The notes under the pieces: model-generated
The model's input: the letters and a program-made list of their open reading frames with translations, nothing else
Database searches by the model: none
Told to the model about the DNA's origin: nothing
Source of the DNA: Apostichopus parvimensis
Taxonomy: Eukaryota > Echinodermata > Holothuroidea > Aspidochirotida > Stichopodidae
Direction of reading: 5' to 3'
DNA length: 31,263 nucleotides
Assembly (NCBI GenBank): GCA_000934455.1
Contig: KN888765.1
Span: 1 to 31,263 of the forward strand
Program-made: the position numbers and the translations under genes
Part shown: piece by piece, positions 22,029 through 31,263 of the stretch
How positions within the stretch are numbered: the first letter of the stretch is position 1
Layout: each line of letters begins with the position of its first letter

Positions 22029-22351
22029 AAAGTGGATAGTCATTGATACAATATAGTTGCTGGCAAATATCTGTGCGTAGCCCTAAATCTCACATAAACT
22101 CTCATATGAGTCTTTAGCACCAGTGGTCAACTGAAGTTGTATAAATAAAATAAACTTAAAATAAAAAAAATATACTTTATATTGCACAGTGGTTTAGATG
22201 AAGTGAGCCTAGGACCTAGATGTGTGATTTTTCCCCATTTACATTCTTTTAATCTTTCAAACTTCATAAAGCTGTGACTAGTATCAACATGATTTGGTGA
22301 TATTGAGACTGTATACCATCCAAAGCCTCTGGTCTGTCTGCAACTGCAAAG

Positions 22352-22451
22352 ATGCCTGTGCCAGCCTTTCCAGCCACATCAGTGGCTGATGCAGCAGCTG
22401 CTTTGGCCAAGTACAGAAGCAATGCAACTGTCCTTGCAGACCCAAGAAATG
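22352..22451 (+). CDS. TRRAP: TRRAP coding exon 1
   Basis: 33 codons plus one base, starting MPVPAFPATS; donor AATG|GTAAGT. The start codon is supported by N-terminal length agreement with vertebrate TRRAP. Sequence conservation is weak here and a short upstream ATG ORF (22289) exists. Confidence 0.75.
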
Positions 22452-25400
22452 GTAAGTTAGATAAACCAGCAGCTCTGTCACCAATAATAATAATAATAAT
22501 AGTAAATTACATTTATATAGCACTTAATACAGCGTTTCAAAGCGCTTTACAAAGTAGGAAAGAGACAAAGGAAAAAAAGAAACTAGAATTCAAACAGAAA
22601 TGTTTTAAGTTGTCTCTTGAAAATACAAAGGGAGGGAGAGTCACGAACATGAAATGGGAGTTCGTTAAGGAGTAAACTGTTGCAAGTGGACCATTGCTTG
22701 ATGTCAGCGATACAATTGGAGAGACTGGTTAGATGAGTATCATGATCATAGGAGGATGAAGTGTTGTGTTTAACCTACTGGGGTATGTGATGCCTCAACC
22801 ATGTTTGACTAGTTCCTGATCTTGATAACAGAGTAATCTTCTTGTGTGAACTGGTTTTTTTTTTGTGCTGAGACATTTGTCGAGAAGTCTATGACCATTT
22901 GGAATCGGACATTACATAAATTTGTGAACAGAATGATAAATAGTTTGAAAGTTCTTTGATTAAAGATTAAATGGAATGAATTTGTTGACAGATGAGATTT
23001 CGTAATGCTTGTTACGTTCAATTTTCCCGGTTCATTGGTTAGGCAGATTTGGCATGTAGCCTAACAGGACAAATGAAAAATGGAAATCCTATGTTGACAA
23101 CAAATGCTTTTTCAGTTGATTTTATGACCATTTTGTTTTGCCTCTGTAATACAAACATCTATCATCCTCAGCATACAGTATGTCAGATTTTGTTTTTAAA
23201 AGCTACAATTCTTGTAGATTGACCCATTCTGAGATGAGAAAGTGTTTGTTATTGTGCAACATTCTCCTCTTCATTGTTTATTCAGCATGATCATCTTCAT
23301 GCATCCTTCTCCTTGATCCTTCAGCCCTGTCTCATGGGATTTTGTTTCATTGTTATTAAGCTGTTAATATAGAATGATGATCTCTTAAGATACCACAGAG
23401 CTTGAACCTTCTGAGCCTTGACCTCCTTGTACCACTTCTGGTACTTGGAGTCGACGAGGATCAGAAGTCAGCTCAGGCTGTGAATGCATTGCTGAAAAGA
23501 TCTGACTTAGAACAACTTTAACAGCTTGACAAAATGAATTTTCGACAGGAATATACCCCAATAAATGCCTTTGAGCATGTTCGGAGCAGCTAAAAAGTGA
23601 GAAAAGCAGTTCATATTTTGACCCAAACCTTCCAGCATATACAGTAGTTCATTTTACAAACTGTACACACAAGTGTAATTGAGTGTGTCTAGTGTTTCGT
23701 CAAGGTTCAGTAATATTAACAAGTTATATTTCAACATTTGCTCTTGCTCTCTTTTTGCCCCTTTAATTTACAGCTGATGAAGCACGACTGAAGGCAGCTC
23801 AAGATATAAGTGAAAACTTTGAAGTGAGTTTGATTCGTTTTGCATAAGGTCAAGTTGAAATACTTAGAGGTCATTCTAAAAGTTAAATGCCATGCGTACC
23901 TATTGCAAGTTGGATTTGCGTCATTTAAATTCGTGCAATCTCTTGGACAGACCAACCAAACATTCAGTACATTTTTGTACTCATTCATGGTCACCTAAAG
24001 AACTGTTAGAACTTACACTCTGCTGTGGATAAGGGATCAACATTGTGTTTGAGCCGCTGACATAGCAGTCTGCAATTTTTCTCTATCATTTTACGGTATG
24101 CATGAGGGTTTATTCCAGAGAGCCTTTTTTTTAATCTGATCTGTGTGACAGATCCAAAGCAGGTAATACCAACACTGTGTTGTACCCTATTTGTATGTAC
24201 AATACTGTGTCTATAGCAAATAAAGCTCTGAAAGTTCTTCCTGTTTCTTTGAGTAAATTTGCTTAAATTTATAAATCCAAAATTCTAGTGATGGTGATGT
24301 GGGTGACTTATTTATTCCCATTAAGTAGTATAGGTTTAGCCAACTTTGGAATGCAGAAGGTACAGGAAAAGTGCTCGTAAATCTGGCCTATTATTTCATG
24401 TTGTGCATGTTTTAGTTGGGTACCTAGAACCTGTTATTGTTATGGGATTGCTAGCCAAAAAGTGTTTCCTACAGAGTACCATTTATGTTTGGACTGTTTT
24501 CTTTTTCACACATTTAAGTAAGTAGCTGATATTTGTTGTTTGTTGTTTTTTTCAGGTAATTAACTCCAATCATATGGAGACATTTGTGACTCATGCCGTG
24601 CCGCTCTTTCTGAAAGTCTTATCTGACGAAAAGCCGCAGTTCATCGCGGAATCACACCTACAGGTACGCGTAAACACTAATCTTGATTTATAACTTCTGG
24701 CGCAATTTGGTGATAATCTTTCATTACTATTTTTCCAATTTGGAACGTTTTTGTTTTAGTTGTTGGAAAAGTTAGTGTTTCAAGAATATTTTCTGATTTT
24801 AAAGTTGGGTTGTAGTGAATAATGCATTTTGATTGTCTCTTTCTGTATTCTTGATATTCTTATAGAAATTTCATACTTGCCAGATATTAGAAACATTTTT
24901 AATTTGGTTCTCCCGTAATGTGCATAATTTATTTGGCGTAGAAAGCTTTAGAATACCAGCTCAGATTTGAGACACAAGAATGTAGACTTACGTGAATGTG
25001 TCCTTTTGATCATTTTGTACCTAAAAATCTACAATATTAATGAATTTTAATAGAGAAGTGCCTGTCACTGCTGAAATGCATGTGTTTTTTTTTCTTCAAT
25101 TAAATGTCGTTGTTTCTTCAGCTTCTACGGAAGTTAATATTAGAATTGCTCCATCGAATGCCCAACAACGAGACCCTCGGTACGAACGTCCAGCCAATCC
25201 TGGAGTTGATGTTCCAGCTGATAGAGACAGAAAATGAAGAGAATGTCTTAGTATGTCTCCGAGTGATCATAGAATTACACAAGCAGTACCGGCCTCACAT
25301 GCTACCCGAGGTGAGTTGTAGTATGGTCTGAACAATTTGTTCATGCTTTCATGATTGTACATTTAACGTCTTTTGTGCATCATTAATATTTGTGGTATTT

Positions 25401-28400
25401 GTAAACTTTGTAATTTATACTGGAATAAAGAAATTGAAATTGAAAATTTAACATGCTCATCATCGCTTAATGACCTATTGTATGCAATTCATTGCAATGT
25501 ACATTTATCATATATAGAAGAAAATCGGATAAAAAATATAAAAAAAAAAACAATAAAATTCAATAAATTACAATACAATACAATTTAGATGCAATGCAAA
25601 TACTATACAAGTTTATCTCATGTGGAGGCTGGACGCATGAAGACTTTCATAACAGAAAGCAGTGCTGATTCTCATGTTACTAGATCACGTTGATGCACAC
25701 ATGAATTGTTTACCTTTGGCCAGACGGTTTGATTATTGGTTGTGTCAAAGTATTTCAAAATAAATGTGTGGGCGTGTGTGTGTGTTTTTTTTTTGCACAA
25801 TAAATGTTTTGGTGGTTTTGTTTTAAGAAGAACAGTTATATTAAGATTTCTCTGCTTCCTCAAGATAATGTAATTGTTTCTTTCTCTGTTTTTCTGTTTT
25901 TAGATCCTGAAGTTTCTCCAATTTGTGAAGCAGGCTTACAAAGACATTCCTCACAATGTGGTAAGTTAAGATAGCTTTTGTGATGTTAACTGCTTCTAGA
26001 CTTATCCATCAGCTAAGTGGAATAAAGCGGGTGGACTCTAGTGATTGGTTTGTGGAGTGCTTTATGAACAAATTTTTATTTATCAGATAATTTGTTTTAG
26101 AGATGTGATAAATTTACACCCTCTGTTCCCACCCCCACTCCCCCCCCCTCCTCCCCATTGAGTAGTGTCCATTCCGATAATTGGATTGTTATAGTGTTCA
26201 TGGCCGACCCATGGCACCATCCATTGCTTGTCTATGTAGGTTGGTCTCTAAAAAAAATATAAAAAAATAAAGTAAACATGTAAAGTTTGACAGTTAAGAT
26301 AGAGGGAGATATTTCTGTTTTCTGGCATCTGTTTCAAGTGCAGCTCAACCTTAACTATATATTTCCTTTATTTGGCTTTTAAATATCATATCTACACCTT
26401 CTACAGCAGTGTGTTGTAAATTTATGATCCTTGCAATAAGACTCTATGATTTTGATGGCATGTGTGTGTGTGTGTTTGTGTGTGATGCCTTGCTTTGTAT
26501 GCAACAATGTGAATGATACAAGGACTTTCTGATTTATGTGGAGGTCAAAGGTCATTTGAGGTCAACAGAATTTATTCTCAAACCTGGTAAACTTCAGAAA
26601 AAAGCTTGGATGAATTTCATGCCTGGTATGAAGATCCAGCTTGGTAGGAAGTCGTCAATGGAAGTCAAAGTTTGAAAGCCTTGTAAACATGATAACTCCA
26701 AAGTAAAGCACTTGATGTGAAGGAGGTGTAAGTTCCTCGCTGTAAATATTGGTCAGTATCTGAAAATCTTGCGTGCAGTGTCATAGTCAATTTTTTCGTA
26801 CAAAATGTGGGGGAGGAGCATTACTAACACTTGTTGCCTTTCTGGTTGCAGAGGTCATTCCTTCCTGAGGTCCTTGGAGGTATTTCTACTCCTGACCCAC
26901 TGAATATTCAGCTGTTTGTAGACCGGACAGGATTTGCAAGCCAGACTATCATAACCATTCAACAGCCTGATGGGACAAAAATACAGGTAAATTTTCCTAA
27001 TGTATAATGTAAAGTGTCATGAATCAATAAATTATTTAAGATTAAGCGTGATTCATTTACGAGGAACCAACAAGATAATAGTCATATACCCGATAGAACA
27101 GTGCAAGCGGTATTATGATCAAAGGGCAAAATTGACAACTTTAACAAGCAAAATCACTGGCATCGTCTTTGCACATAAATGGTATCTTAACCTGTGGTTT
27201 TGTGTCATTTTCTCCTTGTAGCAAACCATCCTTCCTAAAGGTACCAATTCCCTGAAGGTCCTGGCAGAGTATCCTATCATGGTGGTCCTCATGTACCAGC
27301 TCTATAAACAGAATGTCCACGGCATCATTGCTGAGTTCATCCCTCTGATCATGTCAACGATTGTCCTTCAGATCAACCAGCCGTCTCGGTGAGTCTTCCT
27401 CCCTCGCAAAACTTTAGAACTGGTCGTAGAATTTTGTGTGTTGGAAGAGGGTGTTGTTGGGGGGGGGAGGTTGGGGGAGGGAGATGGACTGGTGTCCAGG
27501 AGCTGTTCAAGGGTAAACCTGTCATGAGTATGGAAAACAATGAAAACAGAACGTAAATGTTTCGATACTATTTCATTCATTTCATTTATTTGTTTCTTCA
27601 CAATATAAATACAGAGAAGTTAACTTAGTGACAAAACATATCAACAACAGGGAAAATTGTGAAAGGAAGCACTCCAAAAAACCCAGAGGGCTTGTCTAGT
27701 AGAGCGCCCCATAAGTATCCACCCACTTATATCACAGACAGCATTCCAATTGTGGTTCCAATTGTGGTTTTTCCTCTGGATATAAACAACGATTTTTACA
27801 TTGGTCATTCAGCATCACAGGGTTGATTTGGAAAAAGATCATTTTACGGTTCTAATTCAGTTTTCTAAAATATATATTAGTACATTAAAATGGCTTTTAT
27901 GTAAAATATAGGCAGGTGCTGACAATATTTTGTGAAAAGCAGTTTAGGCATTGGGCTGCAGTACTTATGATCTGGTGTTGCACATAAGTTTTATAATGTT
28001 TCTTTGTCTTAAATAGCCATGCTGTCGCCATAACTTTTCATAAAGAGGAGACGTGAAAAGTAAAGTATCGATTAAAACCAGATATATCTTTGAAAAAATT
28101 CCCAAAATTCATTAACATAATATTTCACAACAATATGTAGGCAAAGGCAACAGCTTTATATACCATCATTCAACTTTTTTTTTCTTTTCTCCCTCAGCCC
28201 TTCACCAAACTTCAAGGAAATGTACGTAGACTTTGTGACGGCACAGATTAAGACTCTCTCTTTCCTGGCTTACATCATCAAAATTTACCAGGTAAACTGA
28301 TTGGTTCTATTATCAGAAAGGTTCATATTGTAATTACATTTTGCCCTTGATAGCTAAAACCTATTTATTGTGTACCAAAGTAGATGGGTTACATCTTTTG

Positions 28401-30579
28401 TAGAGGTGTGGCTGGTTAATCAGTCAAGCTTTGATGTGTAATGTGTGACTTTATTGCAACATACCAACAATATAGGTAAATATAAGTTTGTTTTTACTTC
28501 TGTCATCAGAAATGTTCATATTGTAATCACATTTTGCCCTTGATAGTTAAAACTTATATATTGTGCCAAGTAGGCTAGTTACATCTTTTGTAGAGGTGTG
28601 GCCGGTTAATCAGTCAAGCTTTTATGTGTAATGTGTGACCTTATTGCAACATACTGCCAACAATATAGGTAAATATAAGTTTATTTTTTCTTCTGTCATC
28701 AGAAAGGTTCATATTGTAATCACATTTTGCCCTTGATAGCTAAAACCTATTTATTGTGTGCCAAAGTAGGCTAGTTACATCTTTGTAGAGGTGTGGTTGG
28801 TTAATTAGTCAAGCTTTTATGTGTAATGTGTGACCTAAATGCAACATACCAGCAATATAGGTAAGTATAAGTTTGTTTTTTCTTCTGTGTGTGTGTGTTG
28901 TTTTGTTTTTAAGGCAACTGATTCACTAAAGAATTCACATATCTGGCATGACATTTATGCAATAAACTAACAATACAGTTTCTGTCCAAGGATATTCGAT
29001 GGCAAGTGAAGTTACTGTGCAACTACGATCAGCTTCTTTTTAAGTTAAGAACTTTGCTCCTTTAATGTATGAAATTTCATATTTTTGTGTCATCTTGTAA
29101 TTTTGTGTCAAAAATTCAGACTACAAAGTTAACAGATACTCTGTCTCTATTTTTTTGCCAGGAAATGGTCAACTCTTACGCTACACAAATGGTGAAAGGC
29201 ATCCTGGGATTGTTTCAGAACTGCCCAAGTGAGGTCACCCTCTTACGTAAAGACCTTCTCATCGCGACAAGACACATACTCGCAACTGATCTCAGAACGA
29301 GTGAGTCCACATAATGCCAACTTCAGTCTTGTTCTTAAGTATTTACTTCGTAATTGGTGTAAGGCTACAGTGGTTTCCGCTGTTGAAGCTTCACATAAAT
29401 TTGTGAATTTATACCATTAATTACTTTGGCATTTTACGAAACTTGTGTTTAATTTCTTACTTTTTGGAGGTTATACATTGGAAAATAAAAGAAAGGGTAG
29501 TGAATCTATTTGTGGGAGTTGTAATATTCCATGTTGATGTTAAAACGATTTCTCTCTCTCCACTAACGCAGAGTTTGTACCAAGCATCGATAAATTTTTC
29601 GATGAGAACGTTCTTGTTGGCAAAGGTTGGACAAGCAAGGAATCCCTGAGGTGAGTAGTGAAAGACATGTATTAGTTCAGAATTGAATGTATCTCCTCTG
29701 ATTAAAAACAAAGTCTATAGACTTTTGTTTAAGGACAGCAAACAAATCTTGAAGAAATGGACTTAAAGAATATTATCTACTAGTGCATAGATATTTAATT
29801 TTGTCAAAAAATTGAAAATAAACTGAAGCTGAATCCCTGCTGTAAAGATACAGTTAAATATCTTTGGGTATTAAGAAGTCCATCTTGTCCAAATGGAAAA
29901 GTTCTTGTTTGTCTAAAGGTGTTAATATAGTAAGATATGTAAAACAAAGAGGGGGTTTTGGGGGAGGGAGGAATGATGACAGGGGTACTGAAAACTGTTT
30001 AAATGACATAGTTAAATTATAATATTGGGCAATATATTCGGATATTAAGTAGTCCATCTTATGCAAGTAGAAAAGTTATTGTTTGTTTTTAAAGTAATAT
30101 CTAAAAGATATCTAAAATTTGGCCAGCATTTTGGAGTTGGGGGTGGATGAAAGGTGTTCTGCGATGCAAAAGGAACAAACAAACCATAGCTCACTGGTAA
30201 AATTCTATTGCCATACTCTTAATTAATGAATAATTAATGAATGAGATTTCTGCATTTGAAGATAATATATCTCAAATAATTATTTCGGATTCTGTAACAG
30301 TAACGATAAGATTTCTTTGTTCTATTTGGATGGCTTGTAATCCAATCCCTTATTTCACCTGATTTCATTTGTAGGCCTATAGCCTACAGTACACTTGCTG
30401 ACCTGGTCCATCACGTACGTCAGCACTTACCCGTACAGCACCTGTCCATGGCCGTTCAGCTCTTCTCCAAGAACGTACATGACGAGTCGCTGCCCTGTAA
30501 CATCCAGACGATGTCCTGTAAGCTTCTCCTTAACCTGGTTGAGTGCATCATGCAGAAGAGTGATCAAGATGGAGCTAAT
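22352..30579 (+). CDS. TRRAP: TRRAP, first eleven coding exons (N-terminal 441 residues); gene continues beyond window
   Basis: Transformation/transcription domain-associated protein, a roughly 3,800-residue PIKK-family pseudokinase that scaffolds the SAGA and TIP60/NuA4 acetyltransferase complexes in the nucleus and contacts activators such as MYC. Exons: 22352-22451, 23774-23823, 24556-24663, 25122-25310, 25904-25960, 26852-26986, 27222-27388, 28198-28291, 29162-29300, 29572-29650, 30375-30579; together 1,323 bases, in frame throughout. Recognisable family blocks include LETENEENV-like IETENEENVLVCLRVIIEL (residues about 124-142), LKVLAEYPIMVVLMYQLYK, AEFIPLIM, TAQIKTLSFLAYIIKIYQ, KGILGLF, LADLVHHVRQHLP and QTMSCKLLLNLVECI, all helical HEAT-type repeats. 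The start Met gives a 34-residue leader before DEARL, the same length as in the human protein. Kinase-like and FAT regions lie outside the window. Confidence 0.95.
22480..22680 (+). repeat. Dispersed repeat beginning with TAA microsatellite and GCGCTTTACA-type core
   Basis: (TAA)n at 22485-22501 leads into TTTATATAGCACTTAATAC and CAAAGCGCTTTACA, then a diverged body up to about 22680. This TAA tract plus CGCTTTACA arrangement is a widespread repeat in marine animal genomes; I do not assign a family name. Confidence 0.5.
23399..23521 (+). other. Possible orphan terminal exon (40 codons, unknown)
   Basis: After ATACCACAG an open frame of 40 codons runs to TAA, starting SLNLLSLDLLVPLLVLG and continuing as a charged amphipathic helix-like stretch. 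AATAAA follows at 23560-23565. Phase does not fit splicing from TRRAP exon 1, where it would read into a stop after a few codons. It could be a relic of another gene, an alternative exon or chance. Confidence 0.25.
23774..23823 (+). CDS. TRRAP: TRRAP coding exon 2
   Basis: Small 50-base exon, acceptor TTTAATTTACAG, donor GAA|GTGAGT. Encodes ADEARLKAAQDISENFE, closely similar to the family. Confidence 0.92.
23824..24555 (+). other. TRRAP intron 2
   Basis: GTGAGT...TTTTTTCAG intron; no clear repeat. Confidence 0.85.
24556..24663 (+). CDS. TRRAP: TRRAP coding exon 3
   Basis: Acceptor GTTTTTTTCAG, donor CAG|GTACGC; 36 codons, VINSNHMETF...ESHLQ, matching the human FLEHIIPRFLTFL region only loosely. 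Confidence 0.92.
24664..25121 (+). other. TRRAP intron 3
   Basis: GTACGC...TTCTTCAG intron; nothing else recognised. Confidence 0.85.
25122..25310 (+). CDS. TRRAP: TRRAP coding exon 4
   Basis: Acceptor GTTTCTTCAG, donor GAG|GTGAGT; 63 codons including LLRKLILELLHRMP and the highly conserved ETENEENVLVCLRVIIEL. Confidence 0.97.
25311..25903 (+). other. TRRAP intron 4
   Basis: GTGAGT...TTTTTAG intron. GGAATAAAGAAATTGAAATT at about 25421 resembles a retroelement 3' tail. A (GT)n tract lies near 25769-25785. Confidence 0.8.
25904..25960 (+). CDS. TRRAP: TRRAP coding exon 5
   Basis: Acceptor TTCTGTTTTTAG, donor GTG|GTAAGT; 19 codons, ILKFLQFVKQAYKDIPHNV, matching the family. Confidence 0.95.
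25961..26851 (+). other. TRRAP intron 5
   Basis: GTAAGT...GGTTGCAG intron with a C-rich run at about 26130-26157 and a (TG)n microsatellite at 26461-26484. Confidence 0.85.
26852..26986 (+). CDS. TRRAP: TRRAP coding exon 6 (divergent)
   Basis: Acceptor TTCTGGTTGCAG, donor CAG|GTAAAT; 45 codons. Frame and length fit, but the sequence differs strongly from vertebrate TRRAP in this loop-like region. Confidence 0.88.
27222..27388 (+). CDS. TRRAP: TRRAP coding exon 7
   Basis: Acceptor TTTCTCCTTGTAG, donor TCG|GTGAGT; encodes SLKVLAEYPIMVVLMYQLYK and AEFIPLIMSTI, highly conserved. Confidence 0.97.
27389..28197 (+). other. TRRAP intron 7
   Basis: GTGAGT...CCCTCAG intron with a G-run at about 27459-27482 and a likely retroelement 3' end listed separately. 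Confidence 0.85.
27569..27720 (-). mobile_element. Probable retroelement 3' end (minus strand)
   Basis: On the minus strand the stretch ends in AACAAATAAATGAAATGAAT followed by GAAATA, a simple-repeat tail of the kind seen at LINE 3' ends, after about 120 bases of body. No reverse transcriptase coding sequence is present. Confidence 0.35.
28198..28291 (+). CDS. TRRAP: TRRAP coding exon 8
   Basis: Acceptor TTTCTCCCTCAG, donor CAG|GTAAAC; encodes FKEMYVDFVTAQIKTLSFL and AYIIKIYQ, highly conserved. Confidence 0.97.
28292..29161 (+). other. TRRAP intron 8
   Basis: GTAAAC...TTGCCAG intron, two thirds of which is a 193-bp tandem repeat listed separately. Confidence 0.9.
28311..28888 (+). repeat. 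Three-copy 193-bp tandem repeat
   Basis: Units start at 28311, 28504 and 28697 with the phrase TATCAGAAAGGTTCATATTG or a close variant, giving equal spacing of 193 bases. Copies differ at a modest number of positions. The third ends at about 28888 in a (GT)n tract. It is a small satellite-like array within TRRAP intron 8. Confidence 0.9.
29162..29300 (+). CDS. TRRAP: TRRAP coding exon 9
   Basis: Acceptor TTTTTTTGCCAG, donor ACGA|GTGAGT; encodes QMVKGILGLFQNCPSE and LRKDLLIATRHIL. Confidence 0.97.
29301..29571 (+). other. TRRAP intron 9
   Basis: GTGAGT...TAACGCAG intron, plain. Confidence 0.85.
29572..29650 (+). CDS. TRRAP: TRRAP coding exon 10
   Basis: Acceptor CACTAACGCAG, donor TGAG|GTGAGT; encodes KFVPSIDKFFDENVLVGKG and ends LR. 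Confidence 0.96.
29651..30374 (+). other. TRRAP intron 10
   Basis: GTGAGT...TTTGTAG intron. A diverged duplication is visible: ATTAAGAAGTCCATCTTG at about 29870 and ATTAAGTAGTCCATCTTA at about 30043, each followed by GAAAAGTT and TTGTTTGT. Confidence 0.8.
30375..30579 (+). CDS. TRRAP: TRRAP coding exon 11
   Basis: Acceptor TTTCATTTGTAG, donor AAT|GTGAGT; encodes STLADLVHHVRQHLPVQHL, DESLP and QTMSCKLLLNLVECIM. The next exon is to the right of the window. Confidence 0.97.
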
Positions 30580-31263
30580 GTGAGTATCTTTGTGAGGTGT
30601 TACCAAGACACAGATTAATCCCCCCCCCCCACCTCAACCCTTCCTCTAATTTTGCTTTCATCCATTTTGGTATGAAATATCTGTTTATGGCTTGAATTTT
30701 GTGGGGACCACCATTTTATTTCTGATTAGTTGATCTAATATTGTGCTATGCCAAAAATTATCATTTGTTTATTCATTTCTGAAAAAAAAATCACAACAAA
30801 CATAGAAGTGATGCATTTAGTCATATATTAACCAATTGCCTTGTTAATGTGCTCATTAATGTGCTCATTAACTTTGGTGAAACCATCTTGAAGTCGTTTT
30901 CAAATTTCCTTGTTGCACATTCTGTTGTTTTTTAATACTTACTTGCTACAAGTGAGATATTTGAGATAATTACTGGCAGACTCGGAATAATTTTGTCCTG
31001 TATGGCATCACAAAATGCTTTGCAAGATGGTCGAGTTACTATACAATGGTATCAGGGCTCAAAATAATTTTTTGGTGACGAGGGCTCTTTTCAGCACAAG
31101 CAGATTTTTTACGAGGGCTGTTTTACTAATGATTGGGGCTCTTTTTGGTGTTGCGAGGGCTGTTTCTCCTGTATAAATTGTAGCTACAAATTGATTAAAT
31201 TTTATAACATTTTATCGGTAAAATTTAGTGTTTGCACGGGTTACCCGGGTACCCGCCCGACGC
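30580..31263 (+). other. TRRAP intron 11, 5' part, cut by the window edge
   Basis: Starts GTGAGT. A C-run lies near 30619-30631. The last 210 bases look like a dispersed repeat: GGGCTC-AAAATAATT at 31055, then GAGGGCT/GGGGCT phrases at about 31080, 31113, 31135 and 31155, ending in a GC-rich near-palindrome GGGTTACCCGGGTACCC. Confidence 0.7.

Larger units (their letters stand above)
22452..23773 (+). other. TRRAP intron 1
   Basis: GTAAGT...TTTACAG intron with a dispersed repeat near its 5' end and a possible unrelated exon at 23399-23521, listed separately. Confidence 0.85.

Noticed and set aside
28311-28888. CRISPR-like array
   Set aside because: The three units are contiguous 193-bp tandem copies in an animal intron, without alternating short repeats and unique spacers.

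Overview
The window is eukaryotic nuclear DNA: AT-rich, with GT-AG introns, microsatellites, tRNA-derived and inverted-repeat mobile elements, and three spliced protein-coding genes read by splice-aware translation. The repeat style (GTAT tracts attached to a tRNA-like SINE head, a TAATAATAA tract leading into a GCGCTTTACA-type element) and protein sequences clearly related to but divergent from the vertebrate ones suggest a marine invertebrate deuterostome, most likely an echinoderm. The species cannot be fixed from this sequence alone.

Layout. 1-2707 holds no gene I can name, apart from a CpG-rich patch with two coding-like ORFs at 1446-2048. 2708-4336 (+) carries the last two coding exons of a sialyltransferase (CAZy GT29, ST3Gal-like); the front of the gene, including sialylmotif L, is not visible and probably lies upstream of base 1. 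4337-12125 is a 3' UTR followed by about 7 kb of gene-poor intergenic DNA. 12126-18457 (-) is a complete seven-coding-exon ZNF622/Rei1 gene (401 aa) with four C2H2-type zinc fingers and one GC-AG intron. 18596-22351 is an intergenic stretch with an inverted-repeat transposon-like element (20738-21370) and a perfect 72-bp tandem duplication (21883-22028). 22352-31263 (+) carries the first eleven coding exons (441 residues) of TRRAP, the giant pseudokinase scaffold of the SAGA and TIP60/NuA4 histone acetyltransferase complexes; the gene runs off the right edge.

The genes are ordinary single-copy-type housekeeping or glycosylation genes and do not form a functional cluster. ZNF622 (cytoplasmic 60S ribosome maturation) and TRRAP (transcription co-activation) are divergent neighbours with 3,894 bp between start codons, which is rather long for one shared promoter. 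No prokaryotic-type system, CRISPR array or rRNA gene is present. I do not see a clear new biological system. The most interesting non-genic signal is the element with 32-bp terminal inverted repeats and arrays of an ACGTCCC motif. Other points worth checking are the GC-AG intron, a possible orphan exon inside TRRAP intron 1, and the tandem repeats.
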